64,000 nucleotides of DNA from Capitella teleta (Eukaryota > Annelida > Polychaeta > Capitellidae), in NCBI GenBank assembly GCA_000328365.1, contig KB309374.1:135285-199284 (forward strand), in the 5' to 3' direction. Shown one piece after another: positions 12,501 through 27,600 of the stretch. The notes below the pieces were generated by a model. It worked only from the letters and a program-made list of their open reading frames with translations, had not been told where the DNA came from and searched no databases. The first letter of the stretch is position 1. Every line of letters begins with the position of its first letter. Both the position numbers and the translations under genes were made by a program.

Positions 12501-13685
12501 TCTCAAACTCCACTACCGCCAAATGATCACAGTTGGGCGCGGTATATTAACCACTTAGAACGGCTTTTACGAGAGCAGTGACATATTACATCCTTCCATA
12601 ACTCAGAGATCATCATTATAAAATAAGAAACATCCATTGGCGCTGTAAAGCGATAAAAAGACGGTCGTCTCTGTCCTTTACACGCAAAACTACGCGGTTA
12701 TCATAATAAAACACTTCCTAGTAAAAGTCCCATCTACATGGAATCGAGGATAAAAATAAGAAACTTATCACACATTCAACTTTTATTGGGGGCAGAGAGT
12801 GGACAATCTCCCCATTACATCGCCAACCTTGGCATGCATTAACCATTTACACGCTAAAAAGGTTTTTATCATAATAATACGCTCCTGCGTAACAGTAATA
12901 AAACGTAGAATACGAGATAAACAGCGGGATCAACATTTCTCGGGGTGAAAAGTATCTGACCGTCTTACTAGTATGAGGGCAGTCGAATACTTCCAATGAG
13001 GCTGGTTTGCTCTACACCACAACGATCGTTTCGTTCGGAGAACAACATTCAGTGCCTTTCTACCAACGACGCCATCGCAATTAATTTTCGTCAGGGGAAT
13101 CCCGAAACCACGTGAGCGTCCGAAGGATTCCCAATTCGTTCCCCGGAAAACAATCAAGGGTTCCGAAGTGACTGACCGGAGACGCTGGATTCCAGAGTCC
13201 CAGGGTTCCATCGATCGTCGAGATCGAATCAGACGAATTCCGAGAAACTGGGGCAGTGAATGGGCGATCTTTGAATCGTGGCTTGAAAAAAGTTGATCCC
13301 GGATGCTCAGAAGAAACATTCAGATTGGAGCTTCCATTTGGCCAAGCCGAATTAAGGAGATGCATCTCCTTTGCAGACTCGGTATTGGGAGATCGTTTGG
13401 TTTTCCACCTTGCTTACGAGAACTTTCAATATAGATTACGTCTTACCGCTGTTTCCAATGCGATTTCAATTAGAATTTTCAGAAATGCGTCGATGGGTGA
13501 TAAATTGAATTTCTCTTAAGATCAAATTAAGCCATAATTGCGGAGAGAGAGAAAAACAGAAGGGAGAGGGGAAAAGGAAGAGAGCACTGAGCAATCGCCT
13601 TTCACAGTCAAGCTGACCATTAATCAATGCGCGACGATCGAGTCAAACACGTACATTATGAAATCAACGAGGTATTGAAGAAACC
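9573..13685. other. intergenic region between the protease homologue and FARSA
   Basis: No gene recognised. It contains the inverted-repeat-ended element at 10089-11416. Blocks at 11770-12100 and 12930-13500 are richer in GC and open in several frames on both strands, but neither resembles a family I know and no splice-consistent model emerged. Confidence 0.45.
10089..11416. mobile_element. putative non-autonomous Tc1/mariner-like DNA element
   Basis: The left end reads CAGGGTGATTCAT (10089-10101) and the reverse complement of the right end reads CAAGGCGATTCAT (11404-11416): 11 of 13 positions agree. Both ends are flanked by TA (10087-10088 and 11417-11418), the usual mariner-superfamily target duplication. 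A second block, GTCTATTC, is shared just inside both ends at a slightly different offset. The 1.3 kb interior has no transposase-like frame that I can recognise, so it would be a non-autonomous or decayed copy. Confidence 0.5.
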
Positions 13686-13691
13686 TTTATT
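13686..13691 (-). terminator. FARSA polyadenylation signal AATAAA
   Basis: TTTATT on the plus strand is AATAAA on the minus strand, about 48 nt past the FARSA stop codon. Good spacing for a short 3' UTR. Confidence 0.75.
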
Positions 13692-13738
13692 GAAACATGT
13701 GTTGATTTCGAAATGCTTTCAGAGCGGATGTAGGGCGA

Positions 13739-16700
13739 TCACTGGTCCAGACGGCAAATTGGTTGGTCGTAGATAATCTGCAGGTTGACTCTTGGTCCGA
13801 ACAAGTCGCGGATGTTGTCGATTCCGTATTTGATCATGGTCGGCCTGCAAGATTTCAAGGAGACGGTCATGATGAGACGAGATCGAATGCGATCGATTGA
13901 GCTTTGTTTGTGTGCATAACGTTGCATGATCGGTGCAACGTGAGGCGACGGACACACGGGGGGAGGGGGGGTGGAAGGCGCCGGCGCTTACCGGCCGCCT
14001 TTGTTTGCGGTCGCAGTGAGCAACTTTGAGCCATCGTCACAGGCATCATTCATTCAAATGATGCGTGGCACATGACAGCAGCGAGGCATGAATAAATCAA
14101 CTGCTTCATTTGTCCTACTGCCGACGTTTCTCTTCGCGTCAGAACAAAAGCTACCATCAGTCTCACGCTGTAGATGTCGTCGTGAACTTACGCGATTGAG
14201 ATTCATCGCGTTTTTAGTAACACCCACCCGTGATGGATGCGACGCACGAGTTCTTTCCAGACTGAAAATGTCAATTTCATAATGACAATATATTTGACGC
14301 GATCACGCCACAGAACCAACGAATTCGCAATGACACTTGCGAGTCGCAAGTCGAAACGCGTAGAGCCGCACACTTGCATGCAATAAGACTTTCCAATACA
14401 TCGAGCAGTGGGAGTGTTTGAATGCATATAGAAGTTTCGTTTTAACGGCTCTGTAAAGTGTAAAACCATCCACCCATCGACGCGAAGACAATGCCACGTG
14501 CAATATAGCATAAGCCGATGAGCAGCTGAGATGTGAGATCGCATGCCAGGCGGAGATCTGGGTGGGAGGCGCCGAATGATGATCGAATCGACCGAAAACA
14601 GCATTTGACTTGATTGATGACGGCGTTTAAGCGAGCAATGAAATTTGTCGCTGTGCATTTAGAGCTCAGCGTGTAAATTAATCCTTTGATGTTTGCGGCT
14701 TTTAAGGCAAAACAACATGCGAAGGTTGATGAAGCGTGCATTACGACTTGATTGCCGACTCAATGTCGTCATTTACGAGGCTAATCATTAGTCATGTGCG
14801 TCGGTTGTCTCAAGGAACGTTAAAACAGGGTCAGATATGGAGCACACAATAATAATAATAATATTAATAATAATAATAATAATAATACCTGTTGAAACTG
14901 GTAAATTAATAAATGGATGAATGTTGGATGTGGCTTTACAGCATCTGGCAATGCCCTCGCATTGACGGCACTTCACTCTGATGATAAATATTCCATGCGA
15001 TTAACAAGGCTAAGGCAGCACCGGCCTGCTTCCGCTAAAACTCCCCACTCCCTGAGGAGAAATAAACTGCTATAAAAGGCCCATTGCTCCTGAAATATGG
15101 ATGCGCAGTCATGATGGGCAAGCAGTTCCGCCGCAGGACAATCGGAGCGCTTGGTCAAGGCTTCCAGAGCACCTGTCCTCAAGAAGAAACAGCAAGCCGC
15201 TCGCGAGCCCTCAGTCCCCCTCGCAGGTAACATTGTAAGTTGAAATTTTCATTGCGAACTAATATAATCTCTGTAAATCAACAAATCGTCAAACTGACCT
15301 TTCCAATGACAGACCCCACGCAATGACCACAACGTCCTCAGGTAAGCCCATAGGCAGGAGCATCTCCGGACGAAACACGCCAGAATTTCCGATCTCAACC
15401 CACTTCTTGAGGCCTGTTGCGAAATAAGGAAACTTCAGCTCAAGGTAATGCGCTCGTAAAGCCAATAAACGGCGACATTAGAATTCAGAATCCATCTCAT
15501 TATCCATGAAGCAACAGAAAATGAGCCTCTTGAGCGCCAACGCGGGCAGCTGCCACTGCGATCTCTCAACAGCCCTCAAACAACAGAAGATTGGCTAGAA
15601 TTTGGCGCAATAGGAAATGTTCTCCCAGGACGCTAGTCAACTCTTGAAAATAAATATGAGAAAAGACGAACCTTCGTGGTAGCTGAAGATCTCCATGCTG
15701 GGCTCAGTGTACGGGTTGTAGGCAGGCTTGAAACGGACCTTCTCGATTCCTATAAGCAGAATGCAAGCAGAATGTGAATAAATAATTAATAGATCAAGAA
15801 CAAGCGCTTTCCTTTCAGAAAAAAAAACATCTTCATATATGTTATGATAACTCTCGTCATGTTTTGAGTGGCTCAACATATATTATACACAATGATGTAT
15901 TATATCAAAGAAAGTACACGAAGCTAAACTTGGATGCAATATTAAAAGGCAGAGGAGTATTGCGTCCGATGGGACATGAAGACAAAACGTAACAGTAATT
16001 ACATTAGCAAATACTTTCGCCTATTGCGTTGTCCCGGATCGAGGTGTTAGCCTTTTATATCGCGTCTGTAAATCGCGAAGAAGAAAGTTGGGGAATTAAT
16101 TCTCAGCGTTGGACGCAGAGCCGCCATAAAGAATCATCAGCACGAAGATGACATCTGCGGAGTCCGAAGAGAGCAATCCCCCAGGATGCACCATCCTCAT
16201 CACGGAGATTCATGATACGACGAGCGGGATTCGCTGGTTTAATAGTTCGACATGAACAACGCGCCCAATCAAGGCATCGACGTCGACAGTGGAATTGCGA
16301 CGCAGGTATTGGCCATTTGATCAACTAATGAAACGAGGTCCACGCCCTCTGGAGGGGGTATTCAAAATGCATTTGTGTAAATTTCTCTGGCGTAAGAGGT
16401 TTGGAGATGTCATATCATAACATTTTAGATTCACTGACCCAGGTGTATATAGCATATTTGCGGAAGAAATCAATTGGGGAAAATGGTATTTGGAAAAAAA
16501 TCGCTGCATATACTCAGCTTGATTAAATTCTTTTGATAGACAAAACCGATCAATGCCAGTAATATATCAAGCTATGAAGGGTCCTATACATGTACACGAA
16601 GCATATTATTATACCAACCGCGCAGGTAATAATGAGAAAGGTAGAGGAGAAAGATGACGTCGTGACCGTCTCTAATTTACGGACCTCCCACGCGGATTTC

Positions 16701-18527
16701 CCACAGTGAAAGAAGTGCTAAACATGGCTTCATCAAAGGAGAACTCAAATGTGACGAGGATTACAGAACGATGAACTCTGAAAGAAATTAAGTCGGGGGG
16801 ATGCACGGCTCAGGGCTTAAACTTCATCCACAAATTCCCCGTACATGCTGCCTCAAATTGGAATTGAAAGGTTGCCCGTCCCGCCCACGCCCCACCGAGA
16901 GGAAAACCCGGATCAGAGTTGCACTAATCAAGCAGTCGAGTTTGGAGCCGTGAATCTGATGGATCCGCCGACAATGAGCGCGGAATCCGACCTGCGTTGA
17001 TGGAGGGTCAGCGGAAAGAAGTCGGGGTCAACGCCCCCTAAGGCATGGTGCGAATTAGGCGGCTTATACTCATCATTCAAGGTAGGGGGGGGGGGCGACC
17101 CATATCACATGCATAGGAGGTCCGTAGGGCATGCATGCCATCTCGTCATCTTGCGTATATATACATGTATATGCATGTAGAGCTCAGGGGCGACGACCTC
17201 TCGCCCGCGGGGCCCGTCTGCCCACTCAGTGCACAGTTGTGAGTTGCTCGATTTCTTGACGCAGCACAATTTCTTAGCACCGATGAATGTCTCTTGATTG
17301 AATAAACATAATTGTGTGTGGGTAGAAACGAGACACCATTCATCGATGAATAATTCACATTTCGATTCTTTGCGATAGAAAGGAGAAGGAGGTGGCGGCC
17401 GGTGATGTGGGCTGCACTAAAGGATGAAACACAATGGCGCCAATCCGAATTTCGCAATTTTGCCGTAGGCTACGTCTGCACAATGATACTCGCTAAACGC
17501 ACAATGCCAGGCCGTGCACGCCATTAAAACAACAACAATACGAATCCCCGTTTTAGCTTCTTCTGCAGAATCCTGCAATAGGATTCTTTAGTTGTTACGC
17601 GGGGAAGGGGTCAGTAATCATCAAAGAACGTGGAAAAAAGAGCGCCGAGTTCCGTGGACGTAGTTAAAAAAAAAAAAAAAGGACGCTTTCCTCGCAAATG
17701 AGTGTGAACAATAGTATACCGCTCATTTACTTGATCCACATTCGGATCATTGTAACGCCAGTTTACAACAAGCATGAAATATACATGGCCTCATGAAGTT
17801 AAGCAATGATAGCAGCCGTAATCCGCCCATTAAAACCGCACCGTAACATAGCGCCGTCATTTGCGCGGACCGTGCGAGAAAGAGTCAATTCCACGACGTA
17901 AATTAAGTCACGTCGCGTGTTGTACACATGCAAAACATGCAACATGCCGGTGTTTACGGGGGTGGCGCCACTCGGCGGCAATGGTTCGGTGGGCGAGACC
18001 TCAAGTATTTCCGCAAACCCTTTGAAAGACGCACTCAGTCAGTTCCTCTTCCTGTTTGACCGCAATCTGACGATTTCGATGGTCGATCAGTCATGAAGAG
18101 TAGCAAGCGTCCATGTCGGTCAATCAACGGGTCTAGCGTGCATATTTGACGGTTACATGATTACGTAATACATTACATAATCATGCGCAACTCCTTCGGA
18201 GCCACCTTGACCGAGTGCAACATCTCCACTTGTTGTTAAATACAAGTACACAAAGTTACAAAACTGACCCAGTTTCTTGAAGAATGTTCCGATGACTCCC
18301 ATCAGGTTGCCCAGAGTCAAGCCACGATCAGCGACCACGCCTTCGATCTGATGGAACTCGGCGAGATGCGTGGCGTCCAGGGTTTCATTGCGGAACACGC
18401 GGTCGATGGAAAAGTACTTGGCGGGGCGGAACGGCTTCTGAAATGACACAGATACACAGATGTACACAGCAGTATATATACGTTATATTTTATGTACTAG
18501 TATAAAAATGTTTATATTTTTACGCTG

Positions 18528-18614
<87 letters not shown>

Positions 18615-21600
18615 ATATTATTATAAGCATGGCCATTTATTAAACACGGAGCGATATTTTTGCGTCTATAAATCCATGAATATAAGGGGCCGAAAATGAG
18701 CCCCTGATTCAGAAAACCCGAGAGCATTAATTCGGGTAGGGAAGATGGACGGGGTTGAAGTGTCTCGGGTCCCAGGGGCCAAATAATGAAAAGACGACGG
18801 GGGCATTGAATGGTGCTGTTTGCATGGTTAAGTCTTAACAGTATGCCGTGTCTCCATTCTTCAGAGGCAATGGCTAGAAGCCCACGTGGCTGAACCCCCA
18901 AAAGACGCAGGGTGGACAGCTCGTGAAATAGGTGCGATCCACTCGACAGAGCACGCGCAATAGGAGCGGGCATAAACCCTCTGTCACTGCATCACATTAT
19001 ACAGGAAACAAGCGATGAAAGTGCCACGGACAGCTGCAGCACAGGGCACTAAAATACAAAATTCCGGGCGAGTTTGGGAAGAAAAGCGTTCATCTCTCCA
19101 CGCCTACTGAGCAATGGTCTGAAGACAGCAAGGGTGTCAGCGACAAAAATGCCGTTCCTGGCAACAGCTGCACGCTAAAAGCTGTGCTTCTGAGGAGGAC
19201 AAGACCGTGGAGCTCGTAACTCACGGTTTAGCGACGAAATTGAAGACAATAGAAAGGACGGTGAGCACGGTGCTCCGCAAAATGACATGGACATGTGAGA
19301 ATCAGAGCAGGGTTTATCAGTGACAAAATGTGGCCGGCGGCAAAATATATACAAAACGGGACAACATGCAGGAAGCGAATTTAACAGCTTCCTTTATCCG
19401 TCCCCACCACAGGACGGTGATATTAAACTATTTCGAGGAGAAAATATGAAATCTCTTGTAACAGTTGTGATTAAAATTAAAGCGCTATGCGCATAATTAA
19501 TTATGTTAAATAGAAATTGGGCACATTTAGCGATAACATTTACAAATGTTATCTCAGCCAAGGAAAAAACTAAATAATGCATTCAGGTTATTAAGCATTC
19601 AGCTAAATGATCTGTAACTCCGCTGCAGATTGCAGCTAATGCTACTTGTCAATATTAAGCTGAATGGGGTCAATCAGTTCTTGCATGGAATAACAAATCA
19701 AAAAGAGTCTTCTCAGGAAGTGCTGGTGGACAGCTGCGCGTTGAGGTCAGCATGCACAGAATAACACAGGGTCGTTAGTGGAAAAACGTGTCGAGCAGCA
19801 AGAGCATTGATAATATTGACACAATGAAGAGGAATGACGTTTGAACGCTGCAATTAGGAGATTGGTCGATACCAACATACATAAAGCATAAAGCCTCACC
19901 CTATACCCGAGGTCGGGGTCACACGGTCGCACCATGCACGGCAGTCAGTGCATGATGCCGGCATTTCGCAGATTGGAAGAGATGCACCTCGGTGGCGATA
20001 TCAATAAGTCAAGCACGGCGCAAAACATATGACCCTCATTGAGCTTACATTCATCACTCTTAGCATGAACGCAAGTCAAACAATGATCACCAGTCTGCAA
20101 TCATTTTTCGAGGAAATTCGGAAGCGACAGGCACCGCCTGTTCCACTTGGCTCACTCGCCGCACAAGATGCCAGCAGCAGAAAAAAAAGGCAGCACTCAG
20201 AACATCGAGAGGCCATCAAAGCGACCTCAAATAGCACGAGGAGGTCAGGAGGGCCAAGAACTTCGAAAGGGTAAGGCGATTATGGTAGAAAATTGGCAAT
20301 GGAGCATGTATCAGCGAGCAGCCAGCAAGAAAGACGCTTCCTACGACATGAAAATGGTTGAATTAAACATGCAGTGTTGGGGAGTCTGGCAGAGCAGGAC
20401 ACGACGGGCTCATCACATATGCAATTTGTTGCAGAGCGTAGCACCATCCGTCTTAATACACTCATCAATTAGGTAGCGGAAAAAAACTCATCGGGACAAT
20501 TCGGACAAGCAGCCACTGGTCCCTACAGACCCACAAAACAAAACGGCGGCGGTAGAGCAATGGCCAAACGATTGCACGTGGGCCGTAACAACGAGGCAAC
20601 GATGTCTAAAAATGATGCGCTGATATGAAAACGTTAATCCCAGTTGCAATCAAGCGCTCGTTCCGTTGATAAGACAGGCGTGAATGAACAATGCACTAAG
20701 CCCCAATGACCACGACGCACTTCACCAGGCTGCAGGCCGAGATCGACAGTGCCCAGAGGGCTTCGCTCTATACGCATGTATATATCATGGACGGTGGACA
20801 CTAAGAACGGAAAAATTGGGAAAGTAAATTCTGCGTCGGACACGAGGGAGCGGAAAATCGTCCACCTGCGTGAAGTGAAGCATTTGGAAATCGCTGTTTC
20901 ATGAGCGCAATCGTGGGTCGGAGAAAAGGGCGCTCGGGATGAAGCGGCGGAGAGTCGCAGGGGAAGGAGCAGACATAATGGGGTTAAATGGGGGGATGGA
21001 GCCATGAACAAAAGCAAGGGGACTGTGTTGTTTATTCGTGGGGAGGGGGGGGGGGCGACATCTGAGCGGCATAAATGGCTGCCACTAATGAGCCGACGCT
21101 GAAGGTGACACTCACAATGCTGAATCATGGCACAGGCTGCGGAAAGATACAGTTGTTGTCCGGCACATCTCCATCCGAAAGGGCACAAGCAGAGCACTTG
21201 AAGCAATGGCGTCAATGCTGATGAGTGGCTCTTAACCGCCATCCTCGTGATGAGCTTATTCTGCGGCGGCCATCACAACAGCGGCACTGTGCATTACCTT
21301 TGATCGATGGCATTCACGGCTGAATGCATCATCCAGTCAGCCACTGAATGACTCAACAGTTAACAGCGCAGTGGGCGGATGCATTAAACTGCATGATCAG
21401 AAGATGCCATGCTTGACCACCCCGGATGCTGCGTGGGGTATCGGCCGGAAAAGCATCTCCGTCATTAGTCGCAGCTGTCTGGCATCCGAGAAAAGAACCA
21501 GACATGACTCGGAATGCGGCGCTGGGGACAACAATGGAGCGATGACTTTCTCACATGACCTGTCAGAGGCGTTTGAGATGAACGCCAAACGCCCAATCGC

Positions 21601-24600
21601 ATGCGATGATTTCCAATAGCCCGTCTGCGGTAGTACTTAATGTATGCACGCATAGCATGATTAATGAACATACGCTGCAAATCAAATTCATCAAGCCCAT
21701 TATATATGGAGCATAATAGCACGCGAACTCGGCCAAAATTAACGCGCGGACATTGTCATACTCAGCAAAAGCCAAAAGCCGACAATCGTGGGACTCAGCA
21801 GCAATCGCCGGACGAGCGCTAAAAGCCGCGCATTACCCCATTACTGCATCTATGCTGAAATCTAGGATGAGGAAAAGTGCAAAACGACGCGGGTCAATTG
21901 GGCTATTTTAGCCATTTATGTCCATACTGCTCATTCGCCACACACGGTGAAGACAAATTGAATGTTCGCTGCAAAGTTTATGGCAAATTAGCTGAGTACA
22001 TGCGACAAATGGAAATGTATATGGCATGGTAATTGGAGTGATACGCTTTTTCTCCGTGCTAATGGAGTTGTACCCTCTTTTGGGGCCTACGCGTTCAGAA
22101 ATATCGAACCTTTCACACATGCGACCAGGATCAATGCGTAAATTTATATGCACTGATAATACAATCAAAATAATACGTCAATATAATTATACACTCGCAG
22201 CAGTAAGTTATAGCTGGCACAAGTATATGCGTAACAAGCGAATGCGCAATTTATTAATTATGCGGATCATCACTCTGTATTGCTAACAGCGTAATTAGCG
22301 GTGAGGGGCTGACGGCCAAAACGAGATCACGGTTGCGGAAATATTTCCAAGAAGAGATTTCAATTACGGCCAAAACTGAACAACAGGCGTCACATAGCGA
22401 ATATTAGCAGCACATCGGTAACGAAGAGATAACACACGCTGTCGTGAGTGCGTATATGACTATATATATGTGCATCAGCTAATTCCAAGAAATCCCTGGA
22501 AAGTCAGTGCTCGTCTGCATTTGCTTGAACCACTTCTAATAGATGTATGTAAATTGCACAGTCGTATGCGAGCAGCTTACAATTAAGTTTCGCGTTTTGG
22601 AGAGGGCTGCAACGCCCTTCCATCAAATACCTTCCCTCGTCGAATGCCCCAAGCAGTGGTACGAAAGGCAACCTGGTGAGTAGGGCATGGAAGACACAAC
22701 ATGCGCATGCGCACAGCACGAGAACAGCATCCAGGGCAACCTTGCACGTATGAACTAACGCCTTGTCTTTTATTGTTACATTGTTCGAATGTCTTGGAGG
22801 CAGGGCATATCGCATGCTTCCAAAGAAAACATTCGCATTCAATGCCATCGCCTCATAACGAAAAATTGCTGAAACTGATGCCGTATGAAATGCATTTCTA
22901 CGACACGAGTGTTTTCATTCCACGTTGCACCGCGGGGTCCTTAGGCGAGTGCACCGTGCATTCTACCCACGCAAAGCGGTTTCAAATATCACGCGGCAGG
23001 ATGTGCCCTGATTGCAAAAAGTTTTGAATGTCCGAGAGAGAAAATAGAGCCAGAATAATTTCATTTTTGAAACCAAAGAAAAACCAGGATCAAACGAGCT
23101 AATGAACATGAGTCAAAGTTGTTTTGAAATGTCAATTTCTTGCCTTGATTTACTTCACGTCGATTTCAAATTTTCGATCATTTTGCAACCAAAAGAAGGT
23201 ATAAGGCAGGGTGTTCTCGATCACTCATTACGATATATGAACACGTTATTTCTTGGCCCACGGAGTTGTCCCCAATTGCAATGCCATATTTCTAGTTCAC
23301 AAGAGAGCCTCTCTCGTGAAATAGCACCATTATGAATTATTTAATTATAAATCTAAAATGCAATTATAAACAATACATAATTATTTGGTAAATTCAGTGT
23401 CGTCCCAGTATACAGACTGCATGCAAGATATAGGCCATATGATAAGTGGGCTGTCCTAATTCGCTCCGACAAATGGATGCTCACAGTGCCATGCATATTT
23501 CATGGCTTTATAAACTCCTGCACTAACAACGCAGTTCACATGAGATCGTCGTTAATCTCGAACTATACATCCGCAAGATTCCTGAGGTTGGAACAGAATT
23601 ATAGCCGATGCCCCCCGCGCATCCGTCCCAGTGGGAAGAAGGCGGAGGGATTGAGGGTCTAGCACAAAGAGATATATGCCGACGCAGGACACGGATTATC
23701 ACGCAGGTCCTTCAAAGCAGTGTCTTTGGAATCATGATTGAGAATCTCGATGATGAGTATTGATAGCGGACTTGCATTGTGATTTGCAGAGTTCTGAGAA
23801 AATCGCAGACACGCTAGGCCTTAAAACAACGCCTACAATTGGCGAGCTTTTCGCGTGGGCTATATACTGCGATTCGGAACGAGGGAATTCCAGAGCAAGA
23901 TAATCCCAGACATCGATCAGAACTTGGACACTGGTCAGCGGGTCTTAATGAAACAGGACAGGTCGGTGACGGGCGCGCGAAGCCCCGACGCGAAAGTTGA
24001 AGCCCGGCAAAAGCGCTGATCAGATCGCGACGCTGACGACATTCAAGTGCGCGGGCGACATCGGAGTAAATCAAGCGGCGCGGCCCTTGCACGGCCTCCC
24101 TCCTCTCTTGCCCGTCGACATTACACTCAACGTCACGAAGGTCGAGTTATAATGAGGTAGAAATCGTGCGCAGAGTTGCGGAGGAAGCTGGCTAATGTAA
24201 GCGGGCGCTTGGGTGAGGCTCCCACTCTCCTCCCCCGTGCGACCTCCGGCAGAGGAAGGCGAAATGAAAACCGATGGAAATGACTAAAAAGCCTCAACCG
24301 CCGCATCACAGCGTTCTTTAAGCGAAATCAAAGGAGAATGCGATCCTAATCATTCGGCTGTGAATAAGTAGGACCAACACGCAACCCATCGTCCATGGCT
24401 ATGTTTCTACTCTCAATTGATTTTGGCAGAACAATAAAATTACATGTATAATCACACAATATTATGATACGTGTATTAACCATAACATTGCCTGCTTACG
24501 ATGTGCATGAACGAAACGTTGATTAGATCAACTACATATAGAAGCAATCAAAGGCAATCAAATCGCGGAACGCAGCCAAGTAATAATAGTAATTAAGGCA

Positions 24601-27600
24601 TTCAGGGTGGGATACAAGGACCTGCATCAAGCAGCACGCAACTACCCGCCTCCTCCGATTCAATAGAACAAAATTCGTGCTGGCTCCCCAGTGGACGGAC
24701 CCTGAAGTCACACAGACAGAGAGCAAACGGCTCCATTTTTATCCGCCACTGAGATAGGCGGTGACAATATAGCCGAGCAAGGCTTACTTCGGAATCCAAG
24801 TGAGCGCCGTGAATAGGAAGAGGACTCCATTAGGGAAATTGACCTATAGGCAGAACAATTCGAGAGGACGAGCAGGAGGGCTTTTTCATGAATGGGCCCG
24901 AAGAAAGTAATTCTTTATATAATCATAGCATTGGCAGCCCTCGAAAACGAGCTAATGCAGCCGCCTAATGTCAATATCAAAGAACCACATATAGCCATAG
25001 AAACGGAAATTCGACCCGTTTATGTTTTGTTCTGACGACGGTGCAGCTATTCTGCAAGGAAGCCCTTTCTCAGTATATCAAAAGAGCTAATTGCACATCG
25101 ACCGATTGCCTGAAGAGAGATCTTTCGAGGTCCTTGCAAACTTCGTGATTGAGAGCAATGGCCTCCTCCTGCCAATGATGCGTGTGTGTCTCAACAGCAA
25201 GATGGCAACAGGGCCCTTCAATGCGACACCGCCGCCGAGATCATGACCCTCCGGAGGGACGAAAGAAGGAGAGGTGTCACAATGGCGCCTCCAACACTCC
25301 AATATCTGCAAAGTTGTGCGTCTCGAGAGCCGCATAGGTGTGAAGAATGCACGAGGGTGAACAGCCGAAATAGACACGGTGTGGTGCATACGACGTATCA
25401 TGAATGAGCTATGCTATAGCAATAGTACACTAAATTTAAGTACATAATTATAAGATACCCCCCCCCCCCCAGGACATTGCTGAATCACACAGTATAACGT
25501 AATTGCATAGTTAGTTTTTAGATAACTGTCCAGCGATAAGCATTACAAGCACTGAGGTTCGAATCAACTGCGCAACCAAATGCAGATTAAAAGAGGACCT
25601 GCACGACCCTCTGTCTATCTACAGGAAGACAGAAGCAGCGAGCCGAGGAGATAGCGCTGATGTAGAGAACCGAGAAATGCGAGTCGGCACGGAGAAACAC
25701 AGGTTTCAAGGCAAGGTGGCAAATACTTGCATGCCCTCGAATACCAATAGATCCATATGTTTATAAGCTATATTGGTGGTCGGATCCGGAATGGTCTCAT
25801 TGGCAAACATTTTGTTCACGGTAAAACTGAAGAATTTCGTTCATGGAATTGAGGTCCGCCGGAAAATGGAGCTCTCTAAATATCTAAAGCCGAAACCCTC
25901 ACCGTTTTGCAGTTTTGCTAAGCATAAATGCATTACAAAGAGATAATTTACGTCTTAAGAAATCGCGAAGAATTAGTCTTGCATTAGCATTGCAATGTTA
26001 ATCACAATGGAGATCATGATTTTGTGTGATTTTTAAATTGAAATATACGTTAAGTAATGAACAGTTGCCAAGTTTATCCAAGTGTAAAGTCTGGACTAAT
26101 CAGATACCATTGTGTTCGAGACAAACCTCTAAAATGGAGATGTAGGTCCTAAGGGAGGGGAAACAAAATGCGAATTCAGACAGAGAAAGAGTTTCTTGAC
26201 ATTAAATGATAATTCCAGCGTCTTCTCTGTCAGCTGACGTCAAGAACAATAGAGCATTCAGATGACCTAATTATTCACTTTGAGCAAGCACCTTAAAGTC
26301 CTTAAGTTATTTTTTTCATCCTTTTTGTGTGTGTGTATTTTTCTTTTCAATGAGTCAGTGCTCCATTGAGGCATGCTGATGCATATTCCATACATAATCT
26401 CAATGGTATCTCAGCATTGCCTTTGTAGTATGTTTCTGTATGTAGAAATAAAATATTTCTTTTCCTTAATTCGTACTTCTCAACCTTACGCCCATCTCCA
26501 TTTTAGAGTTGTACTCTTCGAATTGCCTTCTACACAATTCATGCTATCGCACGAGTTAATTAAGAATGTTAATTTCGTCAACGGGCAGGTCTGAAAGATG
26601 TTCCATATTGCCTCCACAATAATATCCACAGCTTAAAATTACTTATCAAAGAATAAAATCACACTCCTATAGGTCATAACTATATGCAGTTTCCATTGGC
26701 CAAATTTGTCTCGCATTCAAGTTACACGTTGTGCTAATTAGCCCGGGATATAAGAGAACCCCTGCAGCAAAGAAATAAATCCTATGAGTGACATAACGTA
26801 GCATGATTCGACTAGATCCTAGTACAATGTGCATGTATGTATATGGGTGTGCCATATACTGTACCATTGGATAGGCGGATGACCGGGTACACCACCAAAA
26901 ATTGGCCAAATATATTTGTAATAATATATGGAGACAGAAAGATATTTGTATAAAGTGTTGGGATTTGCAACAACGAAAAACATCAGATCCTTAATAATTT
27001 AATTTTATTAATATTTACCGGTGCAAGGCACATATCGGCATGACAAGATTCACTAAAATTAAATAATATCATACAATTTCAGAATTCTTGGAAAATCGGT
27101 AATTGAGTACCAAATTCTCAGATGACAAGTACTGAAATCTGGATAACGCAGAAGAGTGCTGGCACTCATTGGCAAACAATTAACTTACGCCACATGCAGC
27201 GCATTATAAAGGTAATTGTCAGAGGCAGGACGAAGCCGACCAACTGTGATACGTAATACCATTGAAGGCATTCACTCGGGACAAGAAAACCTAATTATAA
27301 TTATGTTCTAGACGATTCATCGCATAATAGATGTGCAGAATTCGGTTAGGAGCTGGAATAATGCCATCATTACAGTCGTTTGATCTGAATTCAGAACAGC
27401 AACGGTTCGTCCATTGAGCTTAATGATAAGCTGCATCTGGCACAATTCATGCCTCGCCCTTTGACGAGTTTAATTGGCGCTTGTGGACTCTTCGCTTCTG
27501 CACAAACACGCATTGATTAACCCAAATTAGCGAGGTCTTGCGCCACCATGCGCATCGTCTGATCCGAAGACCACTCAATTAATCTGCATTGAAATGGCGA

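Noticed and set aside
13094-13103. GGGGAATCCC, an NF-kappaB-type site
   Set aside because: A single 10-bp match in intergenic DNA is expected by chance and no target promoter is evident.
18512-18973. 153-codon minus-strand frame ending in repeated FIYL
   Set aside because: Much of it is the (AAAT)n microsatellite translated; the rest has no family resemblance.
20634-21242. 202-codon minus-strand frame, the longest unexplained one in the giant intron
   Set aside because: No recognisable domain, membrane or secretion pattern, and competing frames are also open; probably chance in a GC-richer patch.
25553-25570. GAGGTTCGAATCAACTGC, a B-box-like tRNA motif
   Set aside because: No A box, acceptor stem or anticodon arm can be found upstream at the right distance.
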